This document shows, in pieces, positions 21,066 through 32,630 of a DNA stretch of 64,000 nt. Location: the NCBI RefSeq assembly GCF_905115235.1, contig NC_051849.1, positions 74,381,017 to 74,445,016 on the forward strand. The letters run 5' to 3'. The stretch is from Hermetia illucens (taxonomy: Eukaryota > Arthropoda > Insecta > Diptera > Stratiomyidae). Made by a program: the position numbers and the translations under genes. The notes beneath the pieces are model-generated. The model was not told the origin of the DNA. It did no database searches and saw only the letters and a list, made by a program, of their open reading frames with translations. How positions within the stretch are numbered: position 1 is the first letter of the stretch; every line of letters starts with the position of its first letter.

Positions 21066-22500
21066 GTGTCTGTTATGGCTTTGTGCCAGTTGAAAATAAA
21101 TTTCTGTCAATTTGCGAAATTCAATGTGTTTTTCATTTTGGTTCACTCCAAGCCCGCTAATGCCACTAATTTTCTATTGAGGATGAAATGATGTTTTAAT
21201 TTTATCATAGTAAAACAGAAATTAACTTTTTGTAATAGTCGAGTCATTAAAGCGTTGAACCTCCGAGTTCTTTGAGTCAAGATCGATTGACATGAAATTT
21301 GGGCTGGGAGTAGAGGGTGGCATAGGAAACAAAAGTGCGTTCTATGCAGAAATGATATTAAGCAAAAACTAGGCATACTTAATAACAAAAGGAATAGACC
21401 TTTTTTTTAGTAGGTGCAATATACATAAAGTAAATAAATGTCTAAAAAAAATTAATACTTCCAAGATCAAGTAACTCAAAATCATCTTTTAGTGGAAGTC
21501 GGTCTAAAGCTCATTTAAAATGAGGTATGATAGAAGTAAGTGAGATAAATAATAACGGAGCTATGATCAAAATAATGTATTTACCTAAATTTTTGACATA
21601 AAAATTAATAAAAACAGCCTGGATTTCTCATATAAATTAAAAGGAAGCCGAATTTCCTGAGAATCTACTGTATTTGAACTCTCGCAATAAATCCTAAAAA
21701 TTTGGTGGAAATAAAGTGCGTAATTTTGAAAAATTAATTTTGTTACTAAAATAATTTTTATTTAAAAAAAAAAAATGATTACATACTACTTAATGTTTTA
21801 GTAAGAATAAGGCCATATTTTTGTACTTTAGTATTTTCCAACTATCTTTTTTATTTCGAGATATTTAAAAAAATGATTTTTTCGCTTAAAAAAAAAATAT
21901 TTTCGGGTAAGCTATTTATTGGATCTGATAATTGACCACCCAAGATAACAATTTTTAAAGGATCGGAATTGGCCTTTTTTGTATCCTGTTTCAGTCCTGG
22001 TCTGTGGAAGTATCTTATCTGGTTCACAAATATGTGATGTACTTGTCCTAATCAAATCGAGTTCGAAATTCCAATATGCTCTCCAATGGGAATATTTGCT
22101 GGCCCTAAGAATATTTAGCGTGTACTTACCAGAATGGTTATGCTTGTGGCCGAAAATTGCGAAATCATTTCTGTAGAATTAGATTTTGTTATCGTCTAGG
22201 ATAGCCCACGTTACCCAAGTTGTTCCAATAATAAATCTGCAGGATCAATTGTTGCACACTTTCTTTGTTTATTTACGGCTCTTGAGTAATCGAAAAAAAC
22301 AAAATGGAATAAAGTTCCGTAAAATATTACTTAAGCCTTTTTGTTTGAAAGATTTTATTCATACAAAAGTGTTAGCTCTGCTTTTCAATTCATGCTTATC
22401 GACCTATTTTTCTTTTATTTGCTACTTTGCGCTTCATTCTATATATATATCCTTATTCGTGGGGACTTGATAAATGAGCTATATTATACTTACAAACTTA
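21066..22500. other. Intergenic DNA, repeat-like in part
   Basis: Around 21,240-21,360 there is a weak match to the start of repeat Z (CGATTGACATGAAATTTGG). The rest (to 22,500) has no gene that can be supported. The open frames at 21,979-22,176 and 22,186-22,470 show no known motif. Confidence 0.4.
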
Positions 22501-22780
22501 CGGGATGGCCCAGTGGGTAGAGCGCCCGGCTGTCGTACAGAAGGCCGATTTCCAAATCTCACTGGGATTTGCATCGTGGCTGAATGCCGCATACCAGTCA
22601 ACCAAGCTGTGAATGAGTACCTGAGTTAAATCAAAATAATAATCACGGGTGAGCGCAATGGTGACCACATTGTCTCCTAAAGGGTAACGTAGTCTGGTAA
22701 TGTACCATTACAGTCTTGAATGGGGTGATCTAACATATTTCAATGTCCAGATCCAATTCGATTGTCGTGTCAACGATTAG
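22501..22780 (+). mobile_element. tRNA-like SINE, full-length copy
   Basis: The head GGGATGGCCCAGTGGGTAGA resembles the tRNA 5' half with an A box (TGGCCCAGTGGG). Some 40 nt later GATTTCCAAATC stands where the B box should be. The body contains GAGCGCAATGGTGACCACAT, and the copy ends GTCAACGATTAG. The family is shared with 17,165-17,456 (-) and 20,268-20,394 (+). It lies downstream of the peptidase gene. Confidence 0.7.
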
Positions 22781-22957
22781 TTCCGTTACTAAGCTGCACG
22801 TTTAAGCGGCACAGCAGTCTATCCCAGCTTTTCATTCCATCTTCTAACACGGAAATTCATGCATGAAGGAAACATTTACTTCGTTTATATCCTTCTTTAA
22901 TTATTTTTAAAATACAATGTTAAAATAAAAACATCGACACAGTCGATTATTCACTTT

Positions 22958-25900
22958 CTAGTTAATATCAAAGTCGCGACTCATCTCCTTAATTTTGTCA
23001 TTGTTGGTATCTATCTCTGTGATTAGACTTTGAGAAAGATTCTCAGGAGTGACATCACGTTTTAAGAAATTCGCTACTAATTGTCGGCTCGGAACACCTC
23101 CACCATGCGATAAGCATTCACGTCGATATTTTTCTCCAGCTGATCGACTAAATGGATCGTCTTTGAAGTAAGTTTGCCAAATCCAGGATGCTATTGCGCG
23201 AGATATAAGATACGAGTAATATTTAGCACCGTATCCGACCAAGTGCGAGAAGCGTAATTGCCAAGCCTGTGAAAAAATGAATAAGTTGATTTTGAAATTG
23301 ACTATTTAAAAGTAACACATAACATTTTTGAAAATTATTTTCAAACTTTCTGTCATGTTGTTTGACGATTTTGAGTTTGCGTTAAAAACTAGATCTATTG
23401 TCCCCATTGGAAGGAATGGTTTGGTTTGTTATATTTTTAATTTCAATGCAGAAATACAGATACAATGGTTACCGCAACTGCTCTAGTTGTACCGTGTTTC
23501 AATTTGGTCCCAATGCCAAAACTGCTGAAGGTTCACCATTTGTTCTAATGTTTTCAATATCACTTGGAATGACATTAAAATAAAATAAGAGTTTGAAAAT
23601 AGTCGACCAATGAAAACTACATTTCGTTAAATTCATAATACTTCAGTTGGACACAGATTTACAACACATGCAGGTCGTTTTACTGCAGATATTGCTGCAG
23701 TAAGACAACAAATTGTAGAGATTCCAAACTTATCGACGCCACAGCGTTGTAAAGCATTGGGTCAGTTCCCAACAACTACATGACCAATTTTATGAAAGGA
23801 ATTTGCTTTGAGGGCTTATAATTATGTAATACACGAATTAAAGCCAATTAATAATTTTCAACGTCATGTTTCTGGCGGAGCTCATTGCCATTTAAACGAA
23901 TATGTCAATATCAAAATTACGGGATGTGGGCTCCTGAAAATCCAAGAGATAATTTGATTTTTTAAAAACAAATTTAATGGGGAAGGTGGTGTTAATTGGC
24001 CAAGTGGCAATTGATAGAAGGCTTTCTTCCAATTTTGGATCAACAGACGGGGCTGACGGGGGAGGTTGTGAATTGATCCGGTTTGTCATCAAGTGGGAAT
24101 CAGGACTCCCTCAATTCTAAGACAAAAATAAGTTCTGCTCCTACTGATCAGACTGTTTTCGTGATTGACAACCGTGTTTTGTTTGTGAATATATATATAC
24201 AAGGGAGCGGAAAATGAAAAAATAGTTCCGAAAAACATGCGAAGCAATAAAGCTAATTTTCCTTTGAAATACTTCTCAATTATCATTGTTTTTGGACTTC
24301 AAAATTTCATTAAATTTGGTTCATTGGTTTCTGAGAAATGGCTGAAAATATGGAGCTAAAAGCATTTGCGTCCATGTATTAGTAAACATAAATACTTGTC
24401 TTAGCTCTTAGGATGTTGTGCCTGGATTGATTTCAGCTCTTACAGGGGGGAGATAGTGCTGGAGCTATTCTTAAAATGTACTCTTTTAACATACCGTGTT
24501 TTCCACATAGGGCAGGCTGTAGTATTTCTGTTGAACAACCTTAAGCACGTCTGTTGTACTTTGTTCGGCCAGCGGTTTACGATGATAAAATTGATCCAAT
24601 GCAGAATAAAAAACTTGCAATTGTGTCTCACTCGCTGAAAATATATTTTTAGAAACACATAATCTTTGCAACATATCATCGGGCATTTGTTCCTGCGTTT
24701 GAAAATGTCGCGCAAATGACCGGAGGACCTAAATAAAATTATATAATAGAAATATGTCCCGATCATGAAAAATGTACAAGCTTACTCTAGGGTCTCCAGC
24801 GAAGTATTCCATTAACACAGATGGAACTTCAGCAAAATCAGTGCTACATCTAGTGCCTGTAACATGTTGATATTCTGTCCGAGCTAGCATTGAGTGCATG
24901 GCATGCCCCATTTCGTGGAACAAATTGTCAACCATTCCCGGCGTTAGCAAAGTTGGCCCAGACCATCGGGGATGATTTAGATTAAGCATCACTACCACAA
25001 TTGGTATTTGGTATTCTCCGTTTGGCAGCCGCTTGCCGCCTTGAATAGTAAAATGACAGTCTTGGTTGGGTTTTCCATTGCGTTCGAATAAATCACAATA
25101 AATATATCCGAGAAGACCTTCACTCTCGTGTGTAACAGCCAGTTTGTAAATATCATTGCTCCAGCATTCACCTTGAAATGGGATTATCAGATGATGTTTC
25201 AATTGACAACATATTTTCTTGTAGATTTCTAACTCACCTGGCTCTAGTTCGGTATTTTGTAAAGTGATGCCATAAAGTGCTTGCATCAAATTATTCAAGC
25301 CTTCCATGCAGCCGCCCAAACTGAAGTACGGCGTGAATTCGGATGGTGAAGTTTGTAACCACTGCTTCTTTATTTTTGCTGTGAAATATGGAGTATCCCA
25401 AGCTGCCAGTGGCAGATTTTTTCCTGAATCTTTCACCTTTAAAATTGAATATTGTAAGCAGATCTTTTCCAAATAATTGCGATAGGATACCTTATGTTGA
25501 TACATTATTTCAAAATCTTTATCAGCTCGTGATCGGAGTCCTTCAGATAATTCATCTAAAAATGCGATCACATTGCCTGGAGTTTCGGCAGTGCTCGACT
25601 TCAGGGCTCGGTGAGCGTAAGTCTCGAATCCGCACGTTCTAGCTAATTCATAACGACATCGTAGTAAGTCAGACAGGAGCTGTTCTTGATGGCTATCCGG
25701 ATATAAGTACAACCGATATGCAGCCTCGCGGGCTAGTGCGCTTTGCGAATCCGTATATAGACCCGACACCAAAACATTCTCCCCATCTACAGAGAAACTT
25801 TTTCCAATCACATTCAATATTTGTAAACTTCGCAGAGGGAAAATTTATTCTTACTATTTTCGAATATCTTCAGGTAAGACAGATTTAAGAATGGATCGAG

Positions 25901-26329
25901 GACTAACCGCACCTGCCATAAACCGCTGTCCTAATTGCAGAATGTTGTCATTGAGACGAACAACTTTTTGCCTTAAATTCTCTTCTAAATGAATACCGCT
26001 TTGTTCAAAATCGAAAAGAAACAGTTTGGCTACATGGTCGTCGACGGCCGTTGTTGGGAAGATGTCCTTGTTGTCGACGACATTTTTTAATGCTTTAAAA
26101 AGCGGTTTATGTGTATTCAATCTGTAATGGCAAAGTAATTTTAAAATGGTTTCTAAAAACACACACCTTTAGCAAGCACACGCACTTACTTTTCAACTAT
26201 TCCACTTATCGATATACATGCGTCTTCAGCAGCTTGTGAATATCGGGACTTTGGATGTGCTAGCCGGATGAATTCCGCCATATCGGCTACTTTGCACAGA
26301 ACGTCTGACAATTCGTCGAAAATCTCAAC
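22958..26329 (-). CDS. Mitochondrial intermediate peptidase (M3 oligopeptidase), 5' end not secured
   Basis: Exons in transcription order: 26329-26190, 26121-25855, 25797-24786, 24728-24495, 23266-22958. Phases agree, and two introns are under 70 nt. They encode 653 residues against about 710 in human MIPEP, so roughly 50-70 N-terminal residues, including the transit peptide, are missing. Family hallmarks are [42 protein letters not shown], the zinc site [11 protein letters not shown] (HExxH) with the third-ligand segment [14 protein letters not shown], and the C-terminal [20 protein letters not shown]. The known role is removal of an octapeptide from precursors already cut by the matrix processing peptidase. 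The intron at 25,798-25,854 is 57 nt; its acceptor was chosen because the joined [19 protein letters not shown] aligns without a gap. Upstream, LINE debris fills the next kilobases. A candidate first exon is listed at 32,450-32,518. All active-site residues seen are intact, so the gene looks functional. Confidence 0.93.
23267..24494. other. Last intron of the peptidase gene, no feature identified
   Basis: 1.2 kb intron. Short open frames on either strand have no recognisable domain. An ATATATATA run occurs near 24,190. Part of it (23,640-23,900) reads like a decayed coding repeat, but I cannot place it. Confidence 0.4.
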
Positions 26330-26397
26330 CTATGGAAATAATTATAAAATTCGATTCATTCAACAACCTAATCTGGACAAATTAAAATAAATTTGTG

Positions 26398-26775
26398 GTA
26401 ATGGAGACAAAGATTTTGCGTTGGACTAGTGGCGTGACACGTTTTGATCACATCCGAAATGAGGATATCCGCGATCATTATGGGGCTGCACCGATCGTAG
26501 AAAAATTGCGAGAGAGATGTCTTCGATGGTATGGTCACGAAATTTGCGCTAACGAGAATTCACTTGCTAAGATTGGTCTGAACACCGGAGTCGATGGTAA
26601 ATGACCAAACGGCAGGCCGAAACAACAGTGGCTTGATATGTTGGATGGGGGTTTAACAGCCTTGAGATTACATCCAGATCAGGCATTTGATAGAGCCAAA
26701 TGGCGAAACCGATCATGACGAGCCGACCCCACTTGTGAACGGGACAAACGCTGAAGAAAAAGAAGAAGTGAATTT
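26398..26775 (+). mobile_element. LINE-B (RTE-type), 3' end only
   Basis: The sequence encodes the pol C-terminus METKILRWTSGVTRFDHIRN, APIVEKLRERCLRWYGH and AFDRAKWRNRS, and ends in a GAAGAAAAAGAAGAAG tail. It is nearly identical in content to the end of the longer copy at 56,211-57,805. It is 5'-truncated and sits within the presumed 5' intron of the peptidase gene. This copy is relatively young. Confidence 0.82.
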
Positions 26776-27039
26776 AGGAGTAGTGGCATTAGTTTTTGAG
26801 CTTTTCTAAAGTGGTTTATATTACAAAGGCTCATCGTGATTTAATACCATGGGAACAACAGGGATTTATTCTTGCGTTCTTATTGTGTGCTCGAAGTCAG
26901 GAACTAGTTTGGATCTTCGGGTCCATGTAGCGAGTATTAAGACGTTATAATAGTAGCCCAGTAACCTGTCAAAGAACATCGACAGGCACGCTTCACAAGA
27001 GATTATTTTTAAGGTTGTTGTGTGTGTGTGTAAAACAAA

Positions 27040-27645
27040 ATCTTATTAAAATGGGTTTACTGTCTGTCTGCCTATCAGACGAATTTTTCTCGGACACGGT
27101 TATAGAGATTGACAGCAAATTTGATGGAAGGGTAGGATCTATGACCGCTCACACATACAGTGAGTTATAAAATTTAAGGGGGTCCCCATACATGCTAAAG
27201 GGGGCTGTATTTTTTTTTCGCGGACCCATCCTCAGAAAAAACCCAACCGAAAAATCTAGAAAAAAATCAAGGGGCTGCCACTGTGGTGCCTAAGCTTCGA
27301 AATACCCTTCATACCGATAACTGTTCAAATAAAATTAATATACTATTACAATAATTTTTAGTAATTGACTTAACTTCATCTTAGAAACACGAATTTTGCA
27401 GCAGTATAGGCCATTACATAGAGCATAATCCTACCAATCTTACTAACAAAGTTATAATAGGTCAAATTGCCGCTTCTGTGCAAATTCAAGGCTTTGAATG
27501 TCAGTAGCATGCGAAAGTGGATATTCTCACATAATATATGCATATATTACGTGCTAGGTACTAATGGGACAAATGTCCACTCAAATGTTTTTATAAAAGA
27601 AATACATAAAACCTTTCATACCTGAAGCGTTCAGCTTCCGGTTTC
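27040..27645 (+). repeat. Dispersed repeat Z, copy 2
   Basis: It shares with 9,385-10,110 the start (CGGTTATAGAGATTGACAGC / AAATTTG), the block CCCAACCGAAAAATCTAGAA, and the end CTGAAGCGTTCAGCTTCCGG / TTTCCCGACTTG. An upstream stretch (GTCTGTCTGCC) also recurs at 51,340-51,370. No coding capacity. Confidence 0.65.
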
Positions 27646-27826
27646 CCGACTTGTTCTTCGTTGTTTAGTATCCAAAACTTGGATAACTGCAAAACATGGA
27701 ATTCGACTTCTATAGGGTGATCACATGTTCACTCAAACCAGTGAGCACGAGGTAACTGGTTCAATACGCTGTACTTCTCATACTTTTACTCGTTATTCGA
27801 GCTTTAGGGTGTTACACTTCCCCAAA

Positions 27827-27840
27827 CCCCCCCCCCCCCC
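27827..27840. repeat. Poly-C run of 14
   Basis: Uninterrupted cytosines in otherwise AT-rich DNA. It has no assigned role and the length may be unreliable in sequencing. Confidence 0.7.
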
Positions 27841-28329
27841 GGAATGTGGTAGATCTGATTAGATATTCGCTATCGACCGATCGAATTCTAACTACCCTTA
27901 TAGCAAGCTCTGTACTCAAACAATGTAATACGGCGATAGAAGTTGTAGAAATTTACAAACAAAAAAGCCATGATTGCCTGATTTATCTCTCGATGAGAGC
28001 TCCAACTCTTGGAAAGAAAATCGACCTCGCCTGAAAAATCGTTCCTAAAAGTTGTTTAACTTTTAGCGATCGGCTGTCTCGGAACACTGTCCCGTCACTC
28101 AGCCATCCGACGCAGCAATAGCAACAGAATCTTTTAGGTATATCTCAAAGTTTCCTTTCTCAACCGAAGCTAAGTATCCTTGCATTTCATATTAAGATTT
28201 ATTATATGTCATTTTGTTAATTTAGGAAATGACCGTTTCGTGGCTCGAAACGACACAAAACGGATGACGAAGGGAGAATCGATAATACTATAGAGGATGG
28301 CATGGTAGAGAAGTTGACGTGTCATCCAA

Positions 28330-29260
28330 TCCCGGTAATTGCGAGGATCCCGATTGTGCAGGGCAAATTGTGGAGCTAATCAGGTTAGCATGGTGCGGGA
28401 GCAAATTGTGGAGCTGATCAGGTCAGTCAGCGAATCCCTAAAAAGTAAGCTTGAGGTAGCGATACTTCCTACATGCGCCCAACTATCGATACCGCAACAG
28501 TTTTCATCTGAACTGAAAGCTTCAACACGAACAGCGTCCACCGAGAGAATTAAAGGAAAGTCGCCAGTGAAGTAAGCATAGAAGGAAAAAACGGTGTGTC
28601 CTGATGAAAAAATAAAAAAGAAGACGTTAGTATTAAAATCGCAAGTACCCCTCCAGAAAGCAAACCTGGCCCCTCTGATTCTACTCAACCGGCAACTAAA
28701 AAAAGTGAAATTCCCGCAATCGTTGAATATAATGTGAACGTTCCATCATTTCTGAGAATCCTCAAAGGGAAAGGTCTCAAAGTGCCACTAAAAGACACAA
28801 AGGCAGATAAGACCCTCATTTTTGTTGAGTCCATTGAGGATCATGACAAAATATTATCTCTTATCATAGAGAAAGGATTAAACATTTCAACAGGCATCCC
28901 ACCAACGCAGGTCTGCACGGGAAACGAATCCTAAGGATATTTGGACCTTAACATGGAGCACCCTTAGTCAAAATTGCGTTCGGTCGCTAATTTTGTGACA
29001 AAAACAAGGCTCTCCACAAGGAGAATCTCTCGCTCTCAACGAAGTATCAATCAGAGTGGTTCAATGCTACTTTCGAGCCTCCACTGAATTGAACGAGGTT
29101 TTCAACGTGAAGTATATCCTTCACTAGCAGATTACTCTTGACAAAGCCAACAGAATTTCGCGCATATTGTCCATAATTGCTCGTTTGTATACAGGTGCAT
29201 TAAGTGTGCAGGAAGTTATCCTTGTGAAGATGTCCAAGACCAAAGAGAGAAACATAACAA
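28330..29260 (+). mobile_element. ORF1 (gag-like) fragment of a Jockey-type LINE
   Basis: After a charged N-terminal part (MVREQIVELIRSVSESLKSK near 28,390), the + strand encodes VPSFLRILKGKGLKVPLKDT and LIFVESIEDHDKILSLI (28,745-28,860). Further on a FVYRCIKCAG..Y..C segment (about 29,185) resembles the zinc-knuckle of Jockey-type ORF1 proteins. Frames change several times. Assignment rests on the order of basic/charged region, IxxLL-type segment and Cys residues; it is tentative. Confidence 0.45.
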
Positions 29261-29939
29261 TACACCGTTAAAAGGGATATCTAGCCAGTTATTGTGGGTG
29301 TTCGGCATATAAGCATAGAATTGCTAGAAGAGAAGTTGGCAAAATTAAAAATTCGCGAAATGTCACAAGCGAAGCCAACAGTGAGGCCAGGTGCAAGTTG
29401 AAACGCAGCTTGGTGAGGTGACGTAACGTAACTCACCATGACTTTTTGTGAAAAACAGCAATGAATGCAACAGCAAGTGACTGCGACTGCGTTGAGTGGA
29501 AATTAGCAACTATTGAGTTTTTGACTGTAATTCGAAACATTGTTTATGGACTGATAATGATAGTTTTTATATTTTTCATTAGAAAATTAGTCTTTAACGA
29601 GAAATTCTCCGTTATTTTTTTTCAAATAAATGCTTTGCGAAAGAGTTCTAAGCAATATTGTCGCATTTTTTTCAGTTATTATGAATGAGGTTCGGAACTT
29701 AAAAACAATCGTGATATGTATATAAGCAGGAAGTTATTTGAAACAGGGACGATATAACTGCACCTTGACTTTTGCTTTAGTTGCTCGCAGACGATTTGAA
29801 CTCCTGCTTTTCTACGTCATGCTGCATCTCAACTTGGACCCGGTCTTACACAGATATCACTAAGTTTAGTCAAACCGGTTTTTAATTACGCTTGTCGCTA
29901 GGAGATCCCTTCCTAAAATTGCGGTACAATCTATTTCTA

Positions 29940-31300
29940 CCTACTTATTTCTTCTTCGCACGTCTCCCATCCGGCTCCTCCACCGGTCGAGTTCTATCTT
30001 TTTAGCAACGAGAAGGGCCCGAACGTAATGGGCAACATGGTTCCACCTGTCAGCAGTCCTCAGCATCTCTTCGACAATGTTGTCTGGAGAGAGATCCCCT
30101 GTGTTTAAATAGAACTGCTGACGAACCCCATCCCACCTTCCACAAGAAAAAAAAGTGTGTTGGGCGTCGTCCACAACTCCATTGCAAAACACACAATCCG
30201 GAGAACGCGCCTTTCCAATCTTGTGCAGGTAAGACTGAAAACTTCCATACCCACTCAAAAATTGAGTAAGGAAATAGTCAGTCTCACCATGCTTCCGATT
30301 TAACCACGCACCTAAGTTGCCGATGAGCCGCGCAGTCCATCTGCCTCTAGTTTCATTTTGCCAAGAGAGCTGCCACTCGTCTAGAGTGTGTTGCCGTTCT
30401 TCGCGAGCAGCCACCTCCCTTGCGCTTGCGCCTGACGATCCCTAGCAAGAAGGGCAACGAGGATAACTCCCGCGATCATCATCACGGACGGTTCAGAGAC
30501 AGTGCGGTACGCAGACGCCACCCGTAAAGCTCCCCGTCTCTGTACTTGCGCGGGGCGTCTACGATATACCTCCTTGTTAAGAGCGCCAGCCCATACCTCT
30601 GCGCCGTAGAGCAGGACAGACTGCGTTGAACTCATCAGGAGACGTCGCCTACTAGACGTAGAACCCCCAATGTTTCCCATTAGCTTACTTAACGCCGAAA
30701 CTCCAGCCGCAGCCTTGTTCGCTGCTGCTTTGATTTGCTCAGAAAAGCTCATCTTTGAGTCAAGAGTCAACCCGAGGTACTTTACCGCTGATTTTGACTC
30801 GATTATCGACTCGCCGAACGATATGGGACGCAGGGCCGGAATTCTCTTTTTAGTCAGGATGACTACTTCGGTTTTTTCCAGTGCAAGGCTGAAACCATGA
30901 GTAGTCATCCATCCGCTTACCCGTCGCATCAATATGCCGAGTCTGCTTTGCGCCTGTTCGACAGTGCGTCCAGCAACAAGCGCTGCGACATCATCTGCAA
31001 TGCATTACTTTTTGACATGGCGTAAACGACGTTCGACTTCCCGAGATTTCTCATGGCATTGGGGCTCGAATGCGTTACGCTCCCTATCACTCGCAGCGAT
31101 TAACAGAGCCTTCGGCGCCTGCTGTTCATAGTTCCGTCTCCACGTTTCCCACAGCTGGCCAGGTCTTATAACATCCTCTTGGGACGTGACGGACAGCTTC
31201 CACCCGCGACAGAAATAAAGGTATTTTTGATCGCAACCCACTGTTGGACGGCAGCCGGATCGCTGTTCCTAAACAACCATTCAAAACGGAATTCTCTCTC
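29940..31300 (-). mobile_element. R1-clade LINE, 3' part with internal loss
   Basis: On the - strand IADDVAALVAG lies near 31,000, then MMRRVSGWMTTHGFSLALEK with KTEVVILTKKR, the thumb VKYLGLTLDSKMSFSEQIK and VLLYGAEVW. A second open frame (30,414-29,941) carries TDYFLTQFLSGYGSFQSYLH followed by a C..C..H..C tail (CVFCNGVVDDAQHTFFSC) typical of R1 pol C-termini. One frameshift separates the two frames near 30,415. Upstream of the ADD box most of the RT is missing and a different pol segment (31,241-31,005) is joined instead. Well preserved compared with its surroundings. Confidence 0.82.
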
Positions 31301-31819
31301 TCTTTTGGCCGAAGTTAACTCATCGTGGCAGCGCATTCATATGTAGGACGGAATCAAGGAAAATATTTTCTAATCATCCTCGCCACCTCCAAATTTTCGA
31401 AGATCTTTATGCACTATATTTCCACTTCTCTGATAACTATTGAACCTGTTGCCCTATGGAATACCAGAAGCACACTTTTAGAGCACATTATTTTCGGCTT
31501 CACGAAAGGAAGGATGCGGTCGCGACCGAAAATAACAGAGACCAATATTTGCGGAAATTGAAGACCAACTTCTCGAGGTCAAGCTCCCATTAGATGATTA
31601 CAATTAAGAAAAGTGCGATTGGCTTTTTGGGACCCCGAATAATTTGAGCCCTCGGGAATCAACCAAAGCGCGATCTCGTTGCAAATGTATGACAGGAGAG
31701 GATAATAGGTTTGAGTCAGTTGCACAGATCTCACTGATAGAGGCTATTGGTGAAGATTACCAATCTGAAGTCCCTTTTAAACGAAATTCTGAAAGAAAAC
31801 CTTCATTACAATAAATTAC

Positions 31820-32160
31820 CATCTTCCTCTTCCTGGTGTGCGATATTGCCTCTTCTATTAGCGCATCCGTTCGATGAATTGCATTTTCTCGTAGTAGGTA
31901 AAAACCCTCAAATGATCGGAGCTCTGGTATGTTGAACAGTCCCTAGAAGAGATGGATTACAATGAAATAAATAACATTCCAAACGCACTCAAGGGCATAC
32001 CGTCTCATTTCTCATAATATTCATAGACTGTATCGGTGGCGTATTGAACGCCGTGGCCAATGGAGACCATGTTGACACTTTTATGTTACGTCGCGATATG
32101 CACGACAAGGCGGGCAGGTTCATAAAATACTTTCCTTTCAACATCGTGGCCTAATTGAAA
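31820..32160 (+). mobile_element. Degenerate LINE RT fragment
   Basis: The + frames contain VSFLIIFIDCIGGVLNAVANGD, which resembles the FxDIEGAFN palm block of LINE-E-type RTs, and LRRDMHDKAGRF. Frames are broken and boundaries uncertain. Confidence 0.3.
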
Positions 32161-32449
32161 ATAAACATATCCTAGTCAGCGATAGGATCAGGAGGACTGA
32201 ACAACTGATGTGGAGACTTTCTGATATTTCGGCTTGTCAAAATCAGCTGGTAGCTAGGCTGTCAGATTGTAGGAGAGGCCCGGTATAGCAAAGGTGAGAA
32301 CCATACGAAAGGGCAATCAAAAGTCAAATCACAATAGTTGGTGTATTTTATTGAAGGAAACAAAATAGATTTTTAGTTTAGAAATATATTTTATGAAAAT
32401 TGAGATTTACTTTAACTTCTTTTGAAACTACTCAGACTTCTGCCGTCAC

Positions 32450-32518
32450 CTTTGTTGTTCGCTTCACTGCTTGATTTCGAAATAACTTTTTAACGAAATT
32501 CCATTTGTTTATTGACAT
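32450..32518 (-). CDS. Candidate first exon of the mitochondrial peptidase (presequence)
   Basis: The - strand ATG at 32,518 opens a 23-codon frame, MSINKWNFVKKLF then RNQAVKRTTK. It has seven basic and no acidic residues, the composition of a mitochondrial targeting presequence. It is followed by AAG|GTGACG, a usable donor in phase 0. It is on the correct strand for the peptidase, 6.1 kb upstream of its first secure exon. At least one more coding exon would be needed between them, and I did not find it. Chance is a real alternative. Confidence 0.25.
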
Positions 32519-32630
32519 TTACATCACTCTGGCCGCTTCAAAACAAGTCATCTGGCAACGCCATCGAGGCGATACATTTGAACGCCCAGTCCGCACAACG
32601 TCAAATTCCGTGATTATTTTGATAGCTACG
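32519..32630. promoter_or_regulatory. Possible divergent promoter between the peptidase and sax
   Basis: 112 bp separate the - strand candidate ATG (32,518) from the proposed sax ATG (32,631). The interval holds CTGGCAACGCCATCGAGGCG and other GC-richer sequence in an AT-rich setting. No TATA box. The proposal depends on both first-exon models. Confidence 0.25.

Noticed and set aside
22501-22572. Possible tRNA gene (tRNA-like A box and B box spacing)
   Set aside because: The cloverleaf cannot be closed, the B box is degenerate, and the sequence is repeated at two other places with a long unrelated body and an ATT tail, so it is a SINE head.
24440-24766. 108-codon - strand open frame
   Set aside because: An out-of-frame shadow of the peptidase exon at 24,495-24,728.
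31600-31690. Minus-strand peptide GLKLFGVPKSQSHF as the missing peptidase exon
   Set aside because: It resembles the family's LFGVP motif but runs into a stop after a few residues, has no donor site and overlaps what looks like LINE-derived sequence; probably chance.
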